Assembly: GCA_009923755.1 (NCBI GenBank)
Contig: RFSW01000005.1
Span: forward strand, 1 to 37,493
From: Betaproteobacteria bacterium
Lineage (GTDB): Bacteria > Pseudomonadota > Gammaproteobacteria > Burkholderiales > UBA3065
Reading direction: 5' to 3'
DNA: 37,493 nt
Each line of letters opens with the position of its first letter. Position 1 is the first letter of the stretch. The notes beneath the pieces are model-generated. The model did not search any database. It was not told where the DNA came from and saw nothing but the letters and a program-made list of their open reading frames with translations. Both the position numbers and the translations under genes were made by a program. Shown here in pieces: positions 1 to 8,414 of this stretch.

Positions 1-278
1 TTGCGGTTGAGGGTCTCGAGCAGGGCCTGCAAGCGTCCGGCGTCGAGTTTGGTCACGAACTGCTTCGTCCGTTCGAGCATGACCCCGAGGTCCTGCTCGG
101 CATGCTGATAGCGCCGCGTCACGCGGCTGATCTCGTTCAGTTGCGACAAGACGTCCTTGCGCAAGAGATCAGTCTCGGCGCGCACCCGCAGCATCACCCA
201 GATGGCGAACGCGAAGCACCCGGCCAGCGCGACTAGAAGCGCCGCTAGCGCGATGATCTGGACGGTGGTGAGCTGCAT
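1..278 (-). CDS. Membrane-anchored protein of unknown function, C-terminus cut by window edge
   Basis: This ORF is missing from the track because it runs off the left edge. Read from the ATG at 278, it is open for 92 codons without a stop. Residues about 5-32 form one hydrophobic helix (LAALLVALAGCFAFAIWVML). A charged, heptad-like region rich in Leu, Glu, Arg and Gln follows, which suggests a coiled coil on one side of the membrane. It lies 17 bases downstream of the response-regulator gene on the same strand, so it is probably the third gene of that operon. No family is recognised. A sensor, a scaffold, or a divisome- or pilus-associated small membrane protein are all possible, and the missing C-terminus prevents a choice. 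No clear Shine-Dalgarno is visible before the ATG. Confidence 0.55.
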   Translation of the reverse strand, partial: MQLTTVQIIALAALLVALAGCFAFAIWVMLRVRAETDLLRKDVLSQLNEISRVTRRYQHAEQDLGVMLERTKQFVTKLDAGRLQALLETLNR

Positions 279-295
279 GCGGGCGGCTAAAGGCG

Positions 296-1159
296 CTAGC
301 TCATGCGGATCAGCGCGAGCGAGCCTGATGCGAAGCCCGGCACGGCAAGCTCGAACGCCACGCCCCAGCGATTGTGTTTGAGCGGCTTCGCCAGCAACTC
401 AAGTTTCACGTTCACCAGGCTCGCGCGGGTCATCAGGGTTTGGTGGTGGGGATCGAACAAAGCGGCGAGCATCCCCATGAAACGTTGGGCGTGGGAATCT
501 GCCTCGTGCAGCGCCTTATCGCCGGCGCTGGAGTCGGGGCTGTCGGTGCCAGCCAAGCCGCCGAGCAGATTCACCAGGCTCGAGTCCATGAGTCCGAGGC
601 CGATCGCCACGTTATCTGTGGCCCGGGCGAAGACGCCGAGAAGCACCTTGCCGGAGAGGTGCTCGAAGGTCTCCAGCGGTATCGGGCGGATCTCCCAAGA
701 GCCATCGGGCACGAAGCCATCGGCCACCTCGAGCACCTGCTTGACGGTGGGAACCAACAAGGCGCTGTCGTCGCTCATGACCGGCAGCGGCTCTGCGATG
801 GCCTGGCGGACGCTCTCCAGGAGTTCCTCGTCGCGAAACGGCTTTTGCAAAATAAAGGAGACCCCGTGCGAACGCGCTTCGGCGAGGCGGATCTCGTTGG
901 TTTCGGTCGTGACGATGCCGACGCGGATGCGCTCGTGGTTGGAGTGCCGCAGCTTGATCAGCATTTCGAGGCCGGTCATCCCGGGCATATGCCAATCGGT
1001 GATGATGAGGTCGGGTTTGAGCGTAGCGGCAAGCTCAATCGCCTCGGCCCCACCCGAGACCACATGGACCTGCTCCTTCTCGTAGCCACCTGCCGTCAGC
1101 GCGCGTCGGATGATGCTCTGGGTGGCGCGGCTGTCATCGACGATGATGAACCTGTGCAT
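296..1159 (-). CDS. Response regulator: receiver domain plus CheC/CheX-like C-terminal domain
   Basis: The protein has 287 residues. Residues 1-124 are a CheY-type receiver with the acidic pair D8-D9, phospho-acceptor D55 (LIITDWHMPG), switch Thr about 84-85 and K106 (LQKPF). Residues about 136-287 are not a DNA-binding, GGDEF or HD-GYP domain. Their layout, with paired strands, a hydrophobic helix (LVNLLGGLAG) and a second helix (ALHEADSHAQRF), resembles the downstream half of the CheC/CheX/FliM fold. The Glu of the phosphatase motif is kept (E219) but the Asn is Ser (S222), so I infer a regulatory or degenerate phosphatase-like module. The start overlaps the stop of the upstream CheX-like gene by one base (TGATG), so the two are probably translationally coupled. 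No histidine kinase is in the window. The receiver is certain; the C-terminal assignment is inference. Confidence 0.85.
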   Translation of the reverse strand: MHRFIIVDDSRATQSIIRRALTAGGYEKEQVHVVSGGAEAIELAATLKPDLIITDWHMPGMTGLEMLIKLRHSNHERIRVGIVTTETNEIRLAEARSHGVSFILQKPFRDEELLESVRQAIAEPLPVMSDDSALLVPTVKQVLEVADGFVPDGSWEIRPIPLETFEHLSGKVLLGVFARATDNVAIGLGLMDSSLVNLLGGLAGTDSPDSSAGDKALHEADSHAQRFMGMLAALFDPHHQTLMTRASLVNVKLELLAKPLKHNRWGVAFELAVPGFASGSLALIRMS

Positions 1160-1653
1160 CAGACAGCCCCCCCCGGCTCATAGCCGGACATCGGATCAAA
1201 CAAGATCACCACAAGTTTCCGGTTTTGCTCGCGGGCTTCGAACAGCGCCCGGATGCCGCTGGCCAGCGAGACCAGTCGGTAGCCGTCCAGCGCCATCGCT
1301 TCTGGCAAACCGATGTCGGCAAGATTCCCGCACGGCAGATACTCGACCAAGCACCCGGAGAAAACATTGCACGCTTCAGCGCACGCATCGTCAATGTCAG
1401 ATTGGGACAGTTCGGCAGGTTCGAGGTCGAACATGACGCTAGCGAGGGTCTCGGCGTCTTCGCGGGAGATGACCAGCGCAACGCCGGCGCGACGGGAGGC
1501 GTCGTCGAGGCCCAGCGGCAGGACGATGCGGCGATCGCCTTCCGCGGTGGCCGTACCCGGGCCGTTCACCACAAGCCGGAACGTGCGGCTCTCCCGGGCA
1601 AGCGCCTCCCAGATACTGCTCAAGCGCGCTTCGATCTCATGGGGCTGCAGCAT
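1159..1653 (-). CDS. CheC/CheX-like phosphatase (chemotaxis-type)
   Basis: The protein has 164 residues when read from the ATG at 1653. The frame stays open upstream to 1773, but that part has no protein-like character. The key evidence is DACAEACN (D89 to N96) followed by P117. This fits the CheC/CheX/FliY active-site pattern D/S-x3-E-x2-N followed by a distal Pro, here 20 residues later against the usual 22. Members of this family dephosphorylate phospho-CheY-like receivers, with Glu and Asn as the acting residues. The adjoining response regulator, which overlaps by one base, is the obvious candidate substrate. No chemoreceptor, CheA or flagellar gene is in the window, so the pair may serve a signalling circuit other than flagellar motility. 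The Shine-Dalgarno is weak, and a TTG start slightly upstream is an alternative. Confidence 0.65.
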   Translation of the reverse strand: MLQPHEIEARLSSIWEALARESRTFRLVVNGPGTATAEGDRRIVLPLGLDDASRRAGVALVISREDAETLASVMFDLEPAELSQSDIDDACAEACNVFSGCLVEYLPCGNLADIGLPEAMALDGYRLVSLASGIRALFEAREQNRKLVVILFDPMSGYEPGGAV

Positions 1654-2142
1654 GTCAGGGGCGCTCGGCGATAGGACCTTCGCATTGTTCTGCGCCAATG
1701 TGACAAATCGATCACGGTCATGAGCGATGCGAGCGCAGTCTCTTGTGGCCCGAGATCGGATTGGCCAGGACATCGTTGGTCACGCTGTTCATCCGTATGA
1801 CCAGCGCCGGGAAGCCTGCCGAGCCTTGTGCACGGGCTTGGGGAGGGCGTCTCTGGCTCCCTGGATCCGGTCATCCAGGGGCCGAAATTCTTTGAGGTCG
1901 ACAAAGCCGACCAAAGCCACTATGTTAGTTATGCAAAAGTTTGCAGTTAGTCGGTGAGTCCCCGTGCGTCGCACTGGGAACCATTCCCGGATCCGATGGA
2001 TTCGTCCTCCCGGTTGACCTGCTGCGAACTTCTGCAACATGGCTAGCCCGAGTGGGCGCCGTAGGGCGGCGCTTCGTCGTGGCGGGCTTCATTTCCGGGT
2101 CCCATGGATCCGTCATCTAAAAATCAGGTATCTGGAGGCGAA
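1654..2142. other. Intergenic region of about 490 bp with degenerate repeats
   Basis: No convincing gene is seen here. The short ORFs in the track lack any recognisable domain. Three diverged copies of a short motif occur: TGGATCCGGTCATC near 1862, TGGATTCGTCCTC near 1998 and TGGATCCGTCATC near 2105. The last two sit in a longer direct match of about 26 bases with 21 identical positions. A small palindrome (GCGCCG-n5-CGGCGC) lies near 2057. A possible -35 element (TTGACC, about 2015) precedes the dehydrogenase, but no good -10 follows. The region must carry the divergent promoters for the signalling operon and the dehydrogenase; I cannot place either with confidence. Confidence 0.4.
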
Positions 2143-3403
2143 ATGGCAGCGAAGTTTACGCTTAAGGGCAAGTGGGTCTCGTTGGGTGTGGCAGCGTCGG
2201 CGTTGATGGCGGCTCAAAGCGCCATGGCGGTAGACGTTCAGGTGGAAGTGTTCCAGAAGAGCAAGAATCCCTGGGGCATGGCTTTCCTGAAGGACGGCAC
2301 CTTCTTCTTCACCGAAAAGTGCGACGGTCTTTCTGTGCGTCTTCCGTCCGGCAGCGTCAACAAGCTGCTCGGCGTGGGTGGCTCCAGCGGCTACGCCTCG
2401 GTCAGGGACGATCTGTTCTGTGATGGTCAGGCTGGTGTGCTCGGCGTCGAGGTCGATCCGAAGTTCAGCGAGAACCGGTTCATCTACGTCCGCTCCACGT
2501 CCCAGGGCGCCAACCGCAAGTACGGTGGTTACGCCAACATCCTGATGCGCATGAAGGTCAACAACGACTTCTCCGGCGTCACCGATGTCGTCGACATCAT
2601 CGATGACATGGGCTACAAGCCCAAGGCCACCAAGCATCCCTTCGGCGGCCCCGGCGCTCACAACGGCGGCATCGTCCGCTTCGGTCCTGACGGCTTCCTG
2701 TACGTGACCATCGGTGACAACCATAACGGCCCCGGTCCGCAGGATCCGAACGCACTGATCGGCAAGCTGCTGCGCGTCGACCGCGACGGCAAGGCGGCAC
2801 CGGGCAACAAGTCGCCCGGGTCGGACAAGCGCATCTTCGCCCACGGCTTCCGCAACCCGCAGGGCATCACTTTCCGCCCGGGTTCAGGCGACGTGTACCT
2901 GTCTGAGAACGGCCCGTGGCACAACGACGAGGTCACCAAGGTCGTCAATGGTGGCAACGGCGGCTGGGATCCGCGCGACAACGTCAACGGTCGTGGCGAG
3001 TGCCTATTCGCCGAACCAGATGGGTGCCGTTCCGCCGAAGGAGCGTGCCGCATTCATGCCCATGACCGACCTGAAGGCTTACCCCGCTGCGCTGAAGCCG
3101 GCATTCAACAATAACGGCCTGTCGCAAGGCATGTGTGGCAGCGCCTGGTTGGTCGGCAGCCAGTGGAAGGAATGGGAAGGTCGTCTGGCTGTGGGTTACG
3201 CCGGCATCGGCATCCACGGCACGGCGGTCGGTAACCGCATCGACATCCTGAACGTCGCGAACGACGGTTCCGGGGCCACCAAGGAGGAACTCTCCTGGCC
3301 CACCGCTACCGGTCGTCTGCGTCACCTCATCTCGGGCCCGGATGGCGCGCTGTATGTCGGCGATGAAGCCAGCGGCAACATCTACCGCGTGACCCCCCTG
3401 TAA
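2143..3403 (+). pseudogene. PQQ-dependent sugar dehydrogenase (GSDH family), split by a 1-base frameshift
   Basis: The start is the ATG at 2143 after TCTGGAGGCG, a good Shine-Dalgarno, and not the upstream ATG at 2104. Residues 1-29 are a Sec signal peptide (ending AQSAMA), so the product is periplasmic. Family landmarks include the catalytic-His segment GPGAHNGGIVRFGPDG, typical of soluble aldose/glucose dehydrogenases that hold PQQ in a six-bladed propeller, and the FRNPQG segment. The first frame ends falsely at 3114. The proper C-terminus (SPNQMGAVPPKERAAF through GNIYRVTPL) is in the +1 frame and ends at 3403. Removing one C near 3003-3004 gives continuous GECYSPNQMG, so a single inserted base explains the break. 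The full product would be about 419 residues. It may be a real pseudogene or an assembly error. A cytochrome c gene follows and is a plausible electron acceptor. No PQQ synthesis genes are present. Confidence 0.85.
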
Positions 3404-3427
3404 CATCCAAGCGTAATGTTGCGAGAG

Positions 3428-3461
3428 CGCGCTGTATCAGTACTGGTACAGCGCGTTTTTT
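3428..3461 (+). terminator. Rho-independent terminator after the PQQ dehydrogenase gene
   Basis: A perfect 9-bp stem (CGCGCTGTA paired with TACAGCGCG) with a 10-base loop is followed at once by six T. It begins 24 bases after the dehydrogenase stop and separates that gene from the cytochrome c gene, so the latter probably has its own promoter. Confidence 0.9.
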
Positions 3462-3517
3462 ATTGGCTTGGCCTACTGTTTGGACGCTTGGCGTCGTTTC
3501 GCTTTGAGGATGCAAAC

Positions 3518-3886
3518 ATGAGTAAGACCTTGGATTCGATTCTGTCCGGTGTTGTGTCTTGGGGCTGCGGTACGGCAGTGTTGCTCGCCGTGGCGTGCAC
3601 CGTGAACACTGCCTACGCCGGGAGCGAAGAGCTCACAAAGCTCATGCTTTCGAACAACTGTACCGCTTGTCACATGATCGACAAGCGTAAATACGGCCCG
3701 CAGTTCGTTGAGGTGGCCGAGAAGTACGCTGGCGACAGCGGGGCTGCGAGCAGGCTTGCGGCCAAGATCAAGGCTGGCGGGACCGGTGTGTGGGGTGAAG
3801 ATGTCATGCCGCCTCAACCCCATGTGTCCGACGCCGACGCCAAGGCCATCGCCGACCTGATACTTGCGCTCAAGCCCGCCAAGTAG
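3518..3886 (+). CDS. Small periplasmic class I cytochrome c (c551/c552 type)
   Basis: The start is the ATG at 3518 behind GAGGA. The track ORF begins at 3416, inside the preceding terminator, and that extension is rejected. The product has 122 residues with a signal peptide ending NTAYA, so the mature protein has about 88 residues. It carries one haem site, CTACH, and a distal Met ligand in DVMPPQ. The size and the Met-Pro-Pro loop match the small monohaem c551/c552 electron carriers of Proteobacteria. Its position beside a PQQ dehydrogenase suggests it receives electrons from it, but the terminator between them means co-transcription is not assured. It could also serve nitrite reductase or a terminal oxidase. 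Confidence 0.9.
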   Translation: MSKTLDSILSGVVSWGCGTAVLLAVACTVNTAYAGSEELTKLMLSNNCTACHMIDKRKYGPQFVEVAEKYAGDSGAASRLAAKIKAGGTGVWGEDVMPPQPHVSDADAKAIADLILALKPAK

Positions 3887-3924
3887 CCATCTTCGGCCTT
3901 GACGGCACTCATCTCTTGGCGGGG

Positions 3925-4326
3925 TCAGTCGCCCTCGCCGCTAGGGCATAGCGTGTCGAATAGCGGTCGGCCGAGTACGCCGGTCGGCAGGTCTTGCCAG
4001 ACACTTGAGCTGGCGGGGACAGGTAGCGACACGGCCTCACCCACCGCCCAGGGGTGGTTGAACCTGTCGACCTGCAAAATGCGGAAGCGCCCGGCCATGC
4101 AGTCGTATTCATGCACGGATACGGTTGTGTCGGCACTTGCGGCGGCAGGCTGCCACTGACGAAGCACCCTGACTTGCCGGTAGATGGCCATCGGCCCGGT
4201 CTGCCGGATGGCCCCGGAATCGATGTAGTAGCCAAACTCCGGCGACCCATCCGTGCCCAGAGGCGTCCAGCCGGCCACAGCGTCAGGCGCTAGCAGCACT
4301 GCGATACAGATCAGGGGGTGGCGCAT
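3925..4326 (-). CDS. Secreted Adhesin_E-like protein
   Basis: The product has 133 residues from the ATG at 4326, which has GAGGA upstream; the track start at 4344 is a TTG. An N-terminal signal peptide (LICIAVLLAPDAVAG) is followed by a small domain with the pattern of the surface-adhesin protein E family: a Trp-rich beginning, a YYIDSGAI strand, a variable middle, and the EYDCMAGRFRIL block whose Cys probably pairs with the Cys near the end (DTLCPSG). Proteobacteria carry many such small periplasmic or surface proteins of unknown role, so no adhesin function is claimed. It lies 53 bases downstream of tRNA-Leu on the same strand, with no terminator visible between them, so read-through from the tRNA promoter is possible. 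Confidence 0.6.
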   Translation of the reverse strand: MRHPLICIAVLLAPDAVAGWTPLGTDGSPEFGYYIDSGAIRQTGPMAIYRQVRVLRQWQPAAASADTTVSVHEYDCMAGRFRILQVDRFNHPWAVGEAVSLPVPASSSVWQDLPTGVLGRPLFDTLCPSGEGD

Positions 4327-4379
4327 CTTGCGGATGTTCCTCAAGCGCCGTGGCTGCGCGCAGGGGCGGCTGTCGTGCT

Positions 4380-4466
4380 TGGTGCCGGGAGGGGGACTCG
4401 AACCCCCACAGTGTCACCACCGGCGGATTTTGAGTCCGCTGCGTCTACCGATTCCGCCATCCCGGC
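4380..4466 (-). tRNA. tRNA-Leu (anticodon CAA)
   Basis: The reverse strand folds into a class II tRNA. The acceptor stem is GCCGGGA paired with TCCCGGC, the D-arm contains ATCGGTAGACGCAG, and the anticodon stem GCGGA/TCCGC encloses the loop CTCAAAA, giving anticodon CAA. A long variable arm (GGTGGTGACACTG) and a T-arm with GTTCGAGTC follow. The discriminator A and CCA are encoded at 4380-4383. Total length is 87 nt, and the arrangement closely matches Escherichia coli tRNA-Leu(CAA). Confidence 0.97.
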
Positions 4467-4481
4467 TGGAGGGGAGGGCGG

Positions 4482-4511
4482 ATTATCCGGTGCCACGAGG
4501 CGCCGCTGCAA
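4482..4511 (-). promoter_or_regulatory. Probable sigma-70 promoter of tRNA-Leu
   Basis: On the minus strand TTGCAG (4511-4506) and GATAAT (4487-4482) are separated by 18 bases. The -10 lies about 15 bases before the tRNA 5' end, which fits a start site just upstream of the tRNA. The -10 matches the consensus at five of six positions; the -35 keeps only its TTG. Confidence 0.5.
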
Positions 4512-4529
4512 GCGCGCGCTGCCTGAGAT

Positions 4530-4574
4530 AAAAAAAGCCGGACCGGGCGGCCTTCCATCCGCGCCGGCCCGGCT
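4530..4574 (-). terminator. Rho-independent terminator of the BLUF-HTH gene
   Basis: On the minus strand AGCCGGGCCGG pairs with CCGGTCCGGCT (11 bp, one G-T wobble) and is followed by a run of seven T. It starts 10 bases after the stop of the 4585-5448 gene and insulates it from the tRNA. Confidence 0.88.
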
Positions 4575-4584
4575 GAGGGAAACG

Positions 4585-5448
4585 TCACCTGGAATAGCCC
4601 ATCGAGGGGGCCGAGGCGGCGACCGCGCAGACCACCTCCGGCATCACGCTCATCACGCGGATCAGCGTCGCGGCCGCGCCGGTGGGTACGCGTTTGCCCT
4701 GTTCCCAATTGCGCAGCGTGTGCAGGGGTACACCGAAGCGTCGCGCGAACTCGACTTGCGTCAAGCCACTGCGTTGGCGCACCGCCCGTACCGTCGAGGA
4801 TGGCGTGTCATGGCCGTTGCTGCCATTGCTCGGGCTGATGTGATTGGCATGACGTAACGGCGCATGCAGCAGGGCGGCGCCACGTTCATTCCGCTCCGGC
4901 ATCCACTCGCCATCGACGATGAACGCACGCAAGCGGCGTCCGGCCTCCGGGTCGTCGTGGGCAAAAGCGTGTTCGATGCGACCGAAGCGGTCGCTGTCCA
5001 GTTGCGTGCTGGCCATCCACCAGCCGGGGAAATCCCGTTTCAGCGCAGGGCGCACGCGCAGCACGGTGAACTCGCTGTGGCGGGGGTCGCGGCCGATCAC
5101 CGTGAGAGCGTCGCCGACCCGCTCCGCGGTGCCTTCGAGCACCAGCAGCACGGCCTCGCCTTGTCGTGCCAGTACCCCAGTGATATTGCGCTTACGGTTC
5201 TCGCGGCGCGCCTGCGAGAGCAGGTCTACCCAGCCATCTCCCCCGTGCACCATGCGGCTGCGGCAGACCGCTTGGACCAGCTGGTTTGCGGTCACGGCCG
5301 GCAGCAGTGGAGCTTGCAGGGGGGGTTGACGCGGCGCTCGCGGGCGGGTTAAGGCGGACGCTGTCCCGATGTCGGGGGGGCGCCCGGCGCCATTCTTCGC
5401 GGCGGCGCTTGCGGATGCGTTCTTGGGGCTGGCAGCGGCATTCTTCAT
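4585..5448 (-). CDS. Degenerate BLUF-domain protein fused to an XRE-type HTH
   Basis: The product has 287 residues from the ATG at 5448; a GTG at 5469 is an alternative. Residues 1-56 are a low-complexity Ala/Pro/Lys leader. Residues 57-147 have the shape of a BLUF flavin domain ([49 protein letters not shown]). Compared with AppA, the flavin-contacting Asn is kept (N84), but the photoactive Tyr is Cys (C62) and the key Gln is Leu (L102), so the normal photocycle should be lost. Residues about 148-215 form a linker. Residues 221-275 are a helix-turn-helix ([20 protein letters not shown]) with the tail typical of HigA/NadS-like antitoxins. I infer a transcription factor with a former light- or flavin-sensing domain. 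No toxin gene adjoins it. It is divergent from queA and has its own terminator. Confidence 0.75.
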   Translation of the reverse strand: MKNAAASPKNASASAAAKNGAGRPPDIGTASALTRPRAPRQPPLQAPLLPAVTANQLVQAVCRSRMVHGGDGWVDLLSQARRENRKRNITGVLARQGEAVLLVLEGTAERVGDALTVIGRDPRHSEFTVLRVRPALKRDFPGWWMASTQLDSDRFGRIEHAFAHDDPEAGRRLRAFIVDGEWMPERNERGAALLHAPLRHANHISPSNGSNGHDTPSSTVRAVRQRSGLTQVEFARRFGVPLHTLRNWEQGKRVPTGAAATLIRVMSVMPEVVCAVAASAPSMGYSR

Positions 5449-5538
5449 GGGTGGCAATCTATCGGGCACCGCCGCAGCGCGCTTTGCGGCAGATCAAGCT
5501 TCGCCGGTCCGATGTGCCATGAGTTAGAGTCGCGACCC

Positions 5539-7850
<2,312 letters not shown>

Positions 7851-7857
7851 GACGGAG

Positions 7858-7893
7858 CTGCGTGCCGGGGCTCCTGCCCGGCAGGCTACGCAG
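7858..7893 (+). other. Stem-loop between tgt and yajC
   Basis: CTGCGT-GCCGGG pairs with CCCGGC and ACGCAG, giving 12 bp with a 5-base bulge on the right arm and a 7-base loop. No T-run follows, so it is not a classical intrinsic terminator. It may attenuate or stabilise the queA-tgt to yajC-secDF transcript. Confidence 0.45.
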
Positions 7894-7934
7894 CATCCCC
7901 GTGCTACCATCGCGCACCCTTGTAAACGCCTGAC

Positions 7935-8300
7935 ATGACTGACATGACCGCTGTTCGTCCCGCCCTTGCCGGCCTGCTGCTCACCGCTGCCGCACCCGCC
8001 CTCGCCGAGTCCGCGCCGGCCGCCTTTGAGTTCACCCAGCTGTTGCCCATGCTGGTGATCTTTGTGCTGTTTTATTTCATGCTCATCCGCCCGCAGATGA
8101 AGCGTGCCAAAGAGCACAAGCAGATGGTCGATGGCCTGCAGGTGGGTGACGAGGTCGTCGCCGGCGGAGGCATGCTGGGCAGAGTCACCAAGGTCGCTGA
8201 CGCCTACGTCACCATAGAAGTCGCCAAGGACACCCGCATCGTCGTGCAGCGTCCGAGCATCCAGACCGTTCTGCCCAAAGGCAGCATCGCGGCTGCCTGA
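7935..8300 (+). CDS. yajC: Preprotein translocase subunit YajC
   Basis: The product has 121 residues. After a signal-like N-terminal stretch (residues 9-25) comes the single transmembrane helix (LPMLVIFVLFYFMLI). It is followed at once by the family signature RPQMKRAKEHKQMVDGLQVG and the small cytoplasmic beta domain (DEVVAGGGMLGRVTKV). YajC forms a subcomplex with SecD and SecF at the SecYEG translocon; its exact role is modest and it is dispensable in E. coli. The order tgt-yajC-secD-secF is the standard proteobacterial cluster. An ATG at 7944 is an alternative start. Confidence 0.96.
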   Translation: MTDMTAVRPALAGLLLTAAAPALAESAPAAFEFTQLLPMLVIFVLFYFMLIRPQMKRAKEHKQMVDGLQVGDEVVAGGGMLGRVTKVADAYVTIEVAKDTRIVVQRPSIQTVLPKGSIAAA

Positions 8301-8372
8301 GCGTGCGCAGACAGCGAGCGGGGTCGGCGGGCGCATCCGCCGCCGCTGGCTGTCCCGCCCGTCCGGTGTCCG

Positions 8373-8414
8373 CCTCTGACGAACCTCCTCTGATGAACCT
8401 CTCCCGATGAACCG
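8373..8414 (+). repeat. Three tandem copies of a 14-bp unit across the secD start, with a five-codon ORF
   Basis: The units are CCTCTGACGAACCT (8373), CCTCTGATGAACCT (8387) and CTCCCGATGAACCG (8401). The third contains the secD start codon. The ATG in the second unit opens a five-codon ORF (MNLSR), whose TGA at 8408-8410 overlaps the secD ATG at 8407-8409. No purine-rich Shine-Dalgarno is visible before either ATG. Confidence 0.6.

Noticed and set aside
3416-3517. N-terminal extension of the cytochrome c ORF
   Set aside because: It begins inside the terminator hairpin and would bury the signal peptide; the ATG at 3518 has its own Shine-Dalgarno.
5449-5538. preQ1 riboswitch upstream of queA-tgt
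   Set aside because: The spacer is only 90 bases and shows no preQ1 aptamer-like hairpin with an A-rich tail.
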